Positions 57,777 through 64,000 of a stretch of 64,000 bases of DNA are shown here, one piece after another (position 1 is the stretch's first letter; the number at the start of each line of letters is the position of its first letter). The notes beneath the pieces are model-generated. The model did not search any database and was not told the DNA's origin. It saw nothing but the letters and a program-made list of their open reading frames with translations. The position numbers were made by a program, and so were the translations under genes. Origin of the DNA: Serpentinicella sp031432315 (GTDB lineage Bacteria > Bacillota > Clostridia > Peptostreptococcales > Natronincolaceae); assembly GCF_031432315.1 (NCBI RefSeq), contig NZ_JAVKGO010000010.1:11847-75846 (forward strand). Reading direction: 5' to 3'.

Positions 57777-59477
57777 ATGATTAACTATAAAATGAAACTT
57801 AGCGAATTAATACAACAATACATACCTCAGTTGGAGCTAAAAGAGATCCAAGACCTTTTAGAAATTCCACCAAACACTGAAATGGGAGACTTTGCTTTTC
57901 CATGTTTTAAACTTGCTAAAACATTAAAAAAGTCTCCTCAAATCATTGCTGAGGAATTAGTTAACAAGATAGATATACCAAATTATGTAGAACGTGTTAA
58001 AAATACTGGACCTTACTTGAACTTTTTTTTAGATAGAAAATATTTTGTCCAAGATATAGTTCAAGAGGTATTGAAAAGCCGTTCTAAGTATGGAGCACAA
58101 AATATAGGGGATGGAAAGACAATTTGTATAGACTTTTCAGCACCTAATATTGCTAAGCCATTTCATGTGGGACATTTACGTTCAACAGTAATAGGGAATG
58201 CACTATATAGAATCCATAATTATCTGGGCTATAACTGTATAGGAATTAATCATTTAGGTGACTGGGGAACCCAGTTTGGAAAAGTCATTGTTGCGTACAA
58301 AAACTGGGGTGTAAAAGAAGAAATAGAAAAGGATCCTATTAATACATTATTAAATCTTTATGTCAAATTCCATGATGAAGCGGTTAATAAACCATCACTG
58401 GAAGATGAAGCTAGAGAATGGTTTGTAAAAATGGAAGCAGGAGATGAAGAGGCCTTATCTCTTTGGAAATGGTTTAGTACAGAGACACTAAAAGAATTAA
58501 AGAAAATCTATGAAATTCTTGGTGTAAGCTTTGATTATTTCACTGGTGAAAGTTTTTACAATGACAAAATAGACAGTGTAATAAACGAATTAAAAGGTAA
58601 AAGCCTTTTAAAAGAAAGTGAAGGCGCTACTTTAGTAGATTTGGATGAATATAATATGCCGCCATGTCTAGTGCAAAAAAAGGACGGAAGTACTTTATAT
58701 GCTACTAGAGATATAGCTGCTGCTTTATATAGAAAGAATAATTACGACTTTGAGAAATGTATATATGTTACTGATTATTCTCAGAACTTACATTTTTCTC
58801 AATGGTTTAAAGTTATAGAGTTGATGGGATATACTTGGGCAAATGATTTGGTTCATGTACCTTTTGGAAGGGTAACCCATGAGGGCAAAAGAATTCAAAC
58901 TAGAAAAGGAACTGTGGTTCTTCTAGAGGATGTGCTTACTGGTGCCATTGAACGTGTAAAAGAAATTGTCGAAGAGAAAAATCCTAACTTAAACAATAAA
59001 GAACAAGTAGCTAAAGATGTTGGGGTAGGCGCGGTTATATTTAATGATCTAAGCAATAATAGGATTAAAGATATTTCTTTCTCTTGGGATACTGCTTTTA
59101 GTTTTGAGGGGGAAACAGGACCATATGTTCAATACACGCATGCACGCGCTTGTAGTGTATTAAAGAAGTCAAATCAAAATGTTGATGCGGATGTAAATTA
59201 TGATTTATTAACGGATGACATAACTGTTGATGTAGTTAGACTAATACAACAATTCCCACAGGTAATATTAGACGCTCAACGTAAAAATGAGCCATCATTA
59301 ATTACACGGTATGTAGTTGATCTAGCACAAGCATTCAATAGATTTTACAATCAACATCATATAAATGTAGAAGATCAAGAATTAAAGAAAGCTAGGTTAG
59401 CTATAGTTGAATCATCAAAGTTAGTTATAAAAAATGCTTTAGATTTATTAGGGATTAAAGCTCCAGAAGAAATGTAA
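57777..59477 (+). CDS. argS: Arginyl-tRNA synthetase
   Basis: ArgRS (566 aa) charges tRNA-Arg. It has the N-terminal additional domain (MGDFAFPCFKLAK), the class I HIGH motif in PFHVGHLRSTVIGN, the GINHLGDWGTQFGK segment and YATRDIAAALYR. The KMSKS site is replaced by the QTRKGTVVLLEDVL type common in ArgRS. The C-terminal DALR anticodon domain ends LDLLGIKAPEEM. AGGAGGAAG precedes ATG 57777. Confidence 0.96.
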   Translation: MINYKMKLSELIQQYIPQLELKEIQDLLEIPPNTEMGDFAFPCFKLAKTLKKSPQIIAEELVNKIDIPNYVERVKNTGPYLNFFLDRKYFVQDIVQEVLKSRSKYGAQNIGDGKTICIDFSAPNIAKPFHVGHLRSTVIGNALYRIHNYLGYNCIGINHLGDWGTQFGKVIVAYKNWGVKEEIEKDPINTLLNLYVKFHDEAVNKPSLEDEAREWFVKMEAGDEEALSLWKWFSTETLKELKKIYEILGVSFDYFTGESFYNDKIDSVINELKGKSLLKESEGATLVDLDEYNMPPCLVQKKDGSTLYATRDIAAALYRKNNYDFEKCIYVTDYSQNLHFSQWFKVIELMGYTWANDLVHVPFGRVTHEGKRIQTRKGTVVLLEDVLTGAIERVKEIVEEKNPNLNNKEQVAKDVGVGAVIFNDLSNNRIKDISFSWDTAFSFEGETGPYVQYTHARACSVLKKSNQNVDADVNYDLLTDDITVDVVRLIQQFPQVILDAQRKNEPSLITRYVVDLAQAFNRFYNQHHINVEDQELKKARLAIVESSKLVIKNALDLLGIKAPEEM

Positions 59478-59525
59478 AAAAAGATAACCATTCTCTCGTG
59501 TTAGTTGAATGGTTATCTTTTTATT
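59478..59525 (+). terminator. Bidirectional terminator after argS
   Basis: AAAAAGATAACCATTC (59478-59493) pairs perfectly with 59507-59522 around a 13-base loop. It lies between argS and convergent - strand genes. Confidence 0.9.
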
Positions 59526-59547
59526 TAAAGGAGTAAGGCAAAAATAG

Positions 59548-59745
59548 TTAGTCTTGTTGTAAATAGTTGATGAATTGTTCTTCGGATAGGTTACATAAGC
59601 TACTAAGCTCTTTTACAATAGAGTCCTTTAGCTCATTGAATGACGAGATTTTTGTTTGATCCCCAGTATATTCTAATGCTTTTATAATCATTAACATATC
59701 ATGTTTTGATATTTCTTCAATAGAAATTTTTGAAAAGTGTTCCAT
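59548..59745 (-). CDS. Small acidic hypothetical protein (65 aa)
   Basis: A 65-aa protein beginning MEHFSKISIEEISKHDMLM. It looks all-helical and acidic, with no membrane segment. I do not recognise it. AAAGGGGATATG places a ribosome site eight bases before the ATG, and the argS terminator closes it in the - direction. A separate gene upstream on the same strand (59858-60427) is 112 bases away. Confidence 0.7.
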   Translation of the reverse strand: MEHFSKISIEEISKHDMLMIIKALEYTGDQTKISSFNELKDSIVKELSSLCNLSEEQFINYLQQD

Positions 59746-59857
59746 TTCATATCCCCTTTCCTAGTACTATACCTATAATAGTTCTACAAGAATGGAGAAA
59801 AACCTTCACTATTCTACAAAAATAAACGATAAACTTATAATTTTAAACAGTATATAT

Positions 59858-60427
59858 TCAATCTAATAAGGACTCATTTGTTATAATAAATATGGCTACA
59901 GCTGATGACGCCGTAATTGCGCTTTGCAGATCATTTTCAAGACTTTCTCCTCTATTAGTATACTCCTTATGAAAATCTTCTAAATAATTTTTGATTGCAA
60001 AATCTGGTGACTGACAGACTTCTATAAATGAATCTAAATGTATACTTTTATCAAACTTTTTAAAAAGTCTATGCAATTGTTGTTCGTATTTTACATGGGC
60101 CAAAAAATTATGTTTATATTTTTGACGATCGTTATGTGGGACACAAAAATAGTCAGAGATAAAATGAGTAGTGATACCTATTTTTCTTGATAAAAACTTA
60201 ATAAATGCTTCATTTGTTGTGAGTCTGTATTGACTTAGATGATCAATCTCTTCACAGATCTGGTCAAAAGTATCAGGTTTAAAATGTGCTAGTTTTGCAA
60301 GACTAGGCTTTATATCAGGTTCAATACTCCCATAAACAAGACTGTTTATATTTAATTCGATTCCAAGATGTGACTTTATGTTATTGTTTATATGCTGTGA
60401 AATAATTCTATGAGTATGGGCAAACAT
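59858..60427 (-). CDS. Zinc-dependent phospholipase C-like protein
   Basis: A 189-aa protein with features of the zinc-dependent phospholipase C family: MFAHTHRIISQHI at the start, YGSIEPDIKPSLAKLAHF, THFISDYFCVPHN and FLAHVKYEQQL. These supply His and Asp residues typical of its zinc sites. There is no signal peptide, unlike secreted toxins, so it is an intracellular family member of unknown substrate. ATG 60427 follows AAAGGTGG; a GTG three codons earlier is inside that site and is rejected. Confidence 0.82.
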   Translation of the reverse strand: MFAHTHRIISQHINNNIKSHLGIELNINSLVYGSIEPDIKPSLAKLAHFKPDTFDQICEEIDHLSQYRLTTNEAFIKFLSRKIGITTHFISDYFCVPHNDRQKYKHNFLAHVKYEQQLHRLFKKFDKSIHLDSFIEVCQSPDFAIKNYLEDFHKEYTNRGESLENDLQSAITASSAVAIFIITNESLLD

Positions 60428-60507
60428 AAGAACCACCTTTCTAAGTTTAGCCGATCTCTTATAGCATTTCTTTCACTTCACTTGAGGCTTGAAATGAAAT
60501 TGAAAAG

Positions 60508-60536
60508 TTGAAATTAAGACTATATTAGTATAACAT
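60508..60536 (+). promoter_or_regulatory. Likely promoter of the radical SAM gene
   Basis: TTGAAA at 60508-60513, 17-base spacer, TAACAT at 60531-60536; start codon about 106 bases downstream. Confidence 0.6.
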
Positions 60537-60641
60537 AAATGTATTCATTATACACTAAGACAGTGATGCCGGTAATAATTACTGATGTTAAAACTGGGAT
60601 AATTAGAAAAAATGACATATATAATAGAAAGAGGTTTTGAA

Positions 60642-62417
60642 ATGAAAATATTACTTACGGCTATAAATGCAAAATTTATTCATACTAACCTAGCAATACG
60701 CTATCTACAAAAGTACATTACGAAATCAGAATCACAATACAATTTGACGTTAAAAGAATTTACTATAAATAATAGTAAAGAATATATTCTGACAGAGATA
60801 TATAAAGAAGCTCCACATATACTTTGTTTTTCCTGCTACATATGGAATATTGATCTTGTGTTAGAAATAACGAAAGAAATTAAAAAAATAAGGCCGGAAG
60901 TTAGAGTGATTCTAGGTGGACCAGAAGTATCGTTCAATACCCGTGAACTTATGATACGCAATGATGACATTGATATGGTAGTTATAGGTGAAGGAGAAAA
61001 GGCTTTTAGTGAACTAATAGAATGTTTGTCTAATGACGAAGACTTTACAAATATATCTAATATTGCCTACAGAATAAAAGGTGAAGTATATACTAGTGAA
61101 AGTTTATGTGATTCAGTTGACATGGGCGATTTGGAGTTCCCATATGATTTAGAGCAACTACCAGATGATAAAATTATTTATTATGAAAGCTCTAGGGGAT
61201 GTCCTTATAATTGCCAATACTGTCTTTCCTCTTCAACTACCGGTGTAAGGTTTTTACCAATAGAAAGAATTAAAAAAGAACTTAAATATTTTTTAGAACA
61301 AGAAGTTAAGCAGATAAAGTTTATAGATCGTACTTTTAATGCAAATAAAAAACACGCTTTAGAAATATTAAACTATATAAAAGAGAATGACAATGGAGTA
61401 ACCAATTTTCATTTCGAAATATCTGCAGACATTCTTGATCAAGAACTTTTAGATGTATTAGAAAATGCTCCTCATGGGCTTATACAGTTTGAGATTGGCG
61501 TGCAAACTACTAATATAAAAACCCTTAGCATCATTAAACGAAATATGAATTTTGAAAAGTTAAAGTCCAATGTAGAATGTATTAAAAAATTTAAAAACAT
61601 ACATCAACATCTAGATCTGATAGTAGGATTGCCTGAAGAAGATTATTTTAGTTTTAGACAGTCATTTGATGATGTTATTTCTCTATACCCTGATAAACTA
61701 CAAGTAGGATTTTTAAAATTATTAAAAGGGTCAGGCCTAAGGAATGAAGCTCAAAAACATGGGTATGTATACCATGAGAAATCGCCTTATGAAGTTTTGG
61801 AAACAAATGTATTAACCTATGGTGAACTGATTAAGTTAAAAGGCATTGAAGAGATGGTCGATATTTATTATAACTCAGGTAATTTTAAAACGACCATATC
61901 AGTGATATTGCAAAATTTTTACTCAAGTCCTTTTAGGTTTTTCGAAGAGCTATACACATTTTGGGAAAAAGAAGGTTTAAACCATATTTCCCATAGCAAA
62001 AACAAGTATTATGAAATCTTATTTAATTTCTATCAACAAAAAGAATTTCCCAAAAATCAGCTTATATTAGAATGCTTAAAGTTTGACTATATAAAAAATA
62101 ATAGAAATCCAAATTTACCAAGCTTATTTAATAGGAAAATTGAGAGTGACTTTAAAAATAATTGTCATCAGTTTCTAAAAGACAGTAATAATATCTTTCA
62201 ATATTTACCTAAGTATATAGATGTAGCACCAAAAAATATAATTAAAAGAGTACACTTTGAAAGTTTTATTATAAACATTGAACAGCTTATTGAAAAACCA
62301 GATAAATTTATGGATATTAATGAAGAAAAAACTGTTATCTTATTTGACTACAATGTATCTAAACGTGCTTTAGAGAATGCAAAATATTATAGTATTTCCT
62401 ATGACCTTTTTATGTGA
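60642..62417 (+). CDS. B12-binding domain radical SAM protein with DUF4080
   Basis: A 591-aa enzyme. Residues 1-140 form a B12-binding Rossmann-like domain (ILLTAINAKFIHTNLAIRYL, VILGGPEVSF, VVIGEGEKAF). The radical SAM domain starts near residue 185 with SSRGCPYNCQYCLSS (CxxxCxxC for the 4Fe-4S cluster). The C-terminal ~200 residues fit DUF4080. Relatives are called methyltransferases or isomerases, but no substrate is established. ATG 60642 follows AAAGAGG by eight bases; an earlier ATG at 60612 has no ribosome site. Confidence 0.9.
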   Translation: MKILLTAINAKFIHTNLAIRYLQKYITKSESQYNLTLKEFTINNSKEYILTEIYKEAPHILCFSCYIWNIDLVLEITKEIKKIRPEVRVILGGPEVSFNTRELMIRNDDIDMVVIGEGEKAFSELIECLSNDEDFTNISNIAYRIKGEVYTSESLCDSVDMGDLEFPYDLEQLPDDKIIYYESSRGCPYNCQYCLSSSTTGVRFLPIERIKKELKYFLEQEVKQIKFIDRTFNANKKHALEILNYIKENDNGVTNFHFEISADILDQELLDVLENAPHGLIQFEIGVQTTNIKTLSIIKRNMNFEKLKSNVECIKKFKNIHQHLDLIVGLPEEDYFSFRQSFDDVISLYPDKLQVGFLKLLKGSGLRNEAQKHGYVYHEKSPYEVLETNVLTYGELIKLKGIEEMVDIYYNSGNFKTTISVILQNFYSSPFRFFEELYTFWEKEGLNHISHSKNKYYEILFNFYQQKEFPKNQLILECLKFDYIKNNRNPNLPSLFNRKIESDFKNNCHQFLKDSNNIFQYLPKYIDVAPKNIIKRVHFESFIINIEQLIEKPDKFMDINEEKTVILFDYNVSKRALENAKYYSISYDLFM

Positions 62418-62557
62418 GAAAAACACATAATTAAATGAAGTTAAATAAATTACGAAGTTTGTTGACTTGTGTAAGGTTTTAGATTCAATGTATAAGTCAA
62501 TCATTCAAACTTACTAAACATAATTATTTGAACAAAAAGATTAAGAGGTGGGATATG

Positions 62558-63307
62558 ATGCAAATTTTAAAAGATATATATTATACAAACACAGATGTAT
62601 TAAGAAAAACGTGGAAAGGGCTTATCAAAAGCTGGCCGATTGTATTTACTGGGTTATTTTATACATTTGCTACGATACTTTTATATATGTTAGTTCCATA
62701 CTTCGGCATATTAGGTGGTTTGTTAATGATCATTGGAACAAGTGCTTTGATTTCAAACTACCTATATCTTTTAAGCAACATTGTGAAACGGGGAAAGTTT
62801 GATTATCAAGATTTTAAAGAAGGTTTTACAGCTTACTTAAGAAAGGTATGGGGGCTATTATTTTTTGCATATGTTGCATCTTTGGGGATGAGCTATTTTA
62901 TTATACCAATACTAAGAGGTTTATTACCCCCAGTTATTTTGAATTTAATTTTAACATTAGGTATTTTTATTCTATTTAACGTGATACCTGAGGTAATCTA
63001 TCAAAAATATTACAATCCATGGGAAACGATTGTATATGCTGTAGAATTTATTAAAGATAATGTAATTGAATGGTTTATACCAAATTTAATTTTAATTGGA
63101 GTATTGTATTTTTTAACAGGGGAACTACTGACAGGCATTTTTAACTATTATATTTCTGTGACGGGGTTACTTTCATCTCCATATAATATTGTTATTTATA
63201 TAGTTGGGCAGATTTGGTTCTCGCTGTTAATGATCTATAGAGGATACCTATTTAATACTTTAAGTACTAGTAGTAGGAGAAAAAGAATGTTTATGCGAAA
63301 ATTTTAA
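62558..63307 (+). CDS. Multi-span membrane protein of unknown function (249 aa)
   Basis: A hydrophobic protein starting MQILKDIYYTNTDVLRKTW with about five to six membrane helices, including GLFYTFATILLYMLVPYFG, VWGLLFFAYVASLGMSYF and LILTLGIFILFNVIPEVIY. It ends in the basic tail SSRRKRMFMRKF. The layout resembles DUF-type membrane proteins of Clostridia that cover a conserved helical bundle, but I cannot name a family. GAGGTG at 62545-62550 favours ATG 62558; the adjacent ATG 62555 is equally possible. Confidence 0.78.
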   Translation: MQILKDIYYTNTDVLRKTWKGLIKSWPIVFTGLFYTFATILLYMLVPYFGILGGLLMIIGTSALISNYLYLLSNIVKRGKFDYQDFKEGFTAYLRKVWGLLFFAYVASLGMSYFIIPILRGLLPPVILNLILTLGIFILFNVIPEVIYQKYYNPWETIVYAVEFIKDNVIEWFIPNLILIGVLYFLTGELLTGIFNYYISVTGLLSSPYNIVIYIVGQIWFSLLMIYRGYLFNTLSTSSRRKRMFMRKF

Positions 63308-63343
63308 AGCTTATTTAGTATAAAGGGCAAGTAATTATAATAG

Positions 63344-63508
63344 AAAAAACTCAGGGATAAGAAAGAAAAAAATATAGTTATACTAAGCGCTTTAATAAAG
63401 GCATTGGGTATTAAGTATATTGATTGCGGACAGGTGATTAAAGAAGATGTGAAAGCATTTCAAATGAATATAAAAGCAATGATAAATGGCATGAAAGAAG
63501 TCGTATGA
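63344..63508 (+). pseudogene. Possible gene remnant (54-codon open frame without a start)
   Basis: Between TAG 63341 and TGA 63506 the frame is open and reads like a real C-terminus, with VILSALIKALGIKYIDCGQ and AFQMNIKAMINGMKEVV. There is no ribosome site or plausible start codon before it. It may be the tail of a lost gene. I could not match it to a family, so chance is possible. Confidence 0.3.
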
Positions 63509-63523
63509 TGTATTAACTTTATT

Positions 63524-63551
63524 AAACCACAGAGCATAAACGCTGTGGTTT
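63524..63551 (+). terminator. Hairpin upstream of the rRNA promoters
   Basis: AAACCACAG (63524-63532) pairs with CTGTGGTTT (63543-63551). The tail TGAAAATTTG is weak; it may separate the upstream transcript from the rRNA operon. Confidence 0.6.
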
Positions 63552-63656
63552 GAAAATTTGTAGTATGTAGTAAAAAAATGTGAATAAAAATAAACTAATA
63601 TGTACATTATATATTTTGTATCTTAAAAATCATATTTAAATTACTTAAAATATGTA

Positions 63657-63697
63657 TTGACAAATAGACATGAATATGATAAATTATTTAAGTCGCC
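63657..63697 (+). promoter_or_regulatory. rRNA operon promoter P1
   Basis: TTGACA at 63657-63662, 17 bases, TAAATT at 63680-63685, then AAGTCGCC at 63690-63697 at the expected transcription start. Confidence 0.75.
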
Positions 63698-63720
63698 AAC
63701 ACGACGGGGTCCAAGAAACA

Positions 63721-63738
63721 TGTTATAGAAATATAACA
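63721..63738 (+). other. GAAA-tetraloop hairpin in the P1 leader
   Basis: TGTTATA (63721-63727), GAAA loop and TATAACA (63732-63738) form a perfect 7-bp stem capped by a GNRA-type loop. Confidence 0.5.
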
Positions 63739-63761
63739 GTTAACAAAAAGAGAAAAAAGTG

Positions 63762-63802
63762 TTGACAAGATGATATGAAAATGTTATATTAGATAAGTCG
63801 CC
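63762..63802 (+). promoter_or_regulatory. rRNA operon promoter P2
   Basis: TTGACA at 63762-63767, 17 bases, TATATT at 63785-63790, then AGAT and AAGTCGCC at 63795-63802. An A-rich stretch just upstream resembles an UP element. Confidence 0.88.
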
Positions 63803-63868
63803 GATAACGACAAATTACGACAGGCGACAGCGAGAAAAAAGCTTTTAAAAAACATTTAAAAAAAGATG

Positions 63869-63909
63869 TTGACAAAGCCAGTGAAAAATGATATATTAGA
63901 TAAGTCGCC
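63869..63909 (+). promoter_or_regulatory. rRNA operon promoter P3
   Basis: TTGACA at 63869-63874, 17 bases, TATATT at 63892-63897, then AGAT and AAGTCGCC at 63902-63909. A-rich sequence upstream resembles an UP element. Confidence 0.88.
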
Positions 63910-64000
63910 AATAAGCGACGAGAAAAAAAGGTCTTTGAAAACTAAACAGTATAGAAAGCCAGCAAGAAATAAAAGTCATCCAAGAGATGACAACCCAGAA
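63910..64000 (+). other. Leader of an rRNA operon (16S gene starts beyond the window)
   Basis: The stretch contains GGTCTTTGAAAACTAAACAG at 63931 onward and continues as AT-rich pre-16S leader. The phrase resembles the sequence found just upstream of 16S genes in many Clostridia. The conserved 16S start (GAGTTTGATC) is not reached before base 64000. With three strong tandem promoters, an rrn operon downstream is the best explanation. Confidence 0.8.

Noticed and set aside
62462..62500. TTGACTT/AAGTCAA inverted repeat before the last membrane protein gene
   Set aside because: Seven-base arms 25 bases apart in AT-rich DNA can occur by chance; it may simply overlap a weak promoter (TTGTGT, TATAAG).
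63392..63607. A 71-codon - strand frame before the rRNA operon
   Set aside because: Composition is Phe/Tyr/His-rich, there is no ribosome site, and it crosses the hairpin at 63524-63551; likely chance.

Overview
This is a low-GC, gene-dense segment of a Gram-positive, spore-forming, anaerobic Firmicute chromosome (class Clostridia). An Alkaliphilus/Clostridiaceae-like host is my inference; no marker in the window fixes the genus. The signs are strong AGGAGG-type ribosome binding sites, T-box leaders on aminoacyl-tRNA synthetase genes, YtxC and YqzL homologues, class I hybrid cluster protein (Hcp), formate-tetrahydrofolate ligase, a rubredoxin/NADH-type flavoprotein, bacteriohemerythrin and citramalate synthase. 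Almost all genes lie on the + strand and the window ends in an rRNA operon promoter region, so it is probably co-oriented with replication. I see no insertion sequence, prophage, CRISPR array or tRNA gene. Most of the window is core genome.

Layout. 1-10360: branched-chain amino acid operon ilvC(partial)-leuA-cimA-leuC-leuD-leuB-ilvD-ilvB. CimA makes citramalate, so LeuCD and LeuB can serve both leucine synthesis and the pyruvate route to isoleucine. 10457-13036: a small orphan gene, hcp with a regulator-rich promoter, and a convergent Rrf2-family regulator. 13228-17074: ytxC, a DUF445 membrane protein and T-box-controlled thrS. 17136-19780: a 55-aa orphan, a shortened CPBP-protease-like protein and a compact FtsH paralogue. 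19923-21255: attenuator leader (L20 type) and infC-rpmI-rplT, with infC starting at AUU. 21395-24214: Ktr/Trk potassium uptake pair and an rRNA/tRNA methyltransferase. 24322-28859: yqzL, T-box-controlled pheST and zapA. 29018-31592: metal ABC transporter of the Mn/Zn/Fe family. 31776-35759: U32 protein and T-box-controlled tyrS. 35923-40684: chemoreceptor, a nitrilase-Nudix fusion and a double HD/HD-GYP protein. 40840-44158: two orphan small proteins, a MATE exporter and a DacF-type carboxypeptidase. 44311-46526: PspC and toastrack membrane proteins, bacteriohemerythrin, YbjQ. 46734-59477: M16C peptidase, fhs, flavoprotein, typA, mutS2, TudS-like protein, argS. 59548-63307: a small orphan, a phospholipase-C-like protein, a B12/radical SAM protein and a membrane protein. 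63657-64000: three tandem rRNA promoters; the 16S gene itself begins beyond the window.

The most unusual points are: an exact TTGTGA-N6-TCACAA dyad upstream of hcp plus a second dyad inside its promoter; a metal-binding lipoprotein with Glu in place of the first His ligand; a nitrilase fused to a Nudix domain; an unannotated-looking pair of small genes at 40840-41318 preceded by a perfect 25-bp hairpin; a CPBP protein lacking its central motif; and three rRNA promoters that all place the same AAGTCGCC sequence at the predicted RNA 5' end. I did not find a clearly new multi-gene system.
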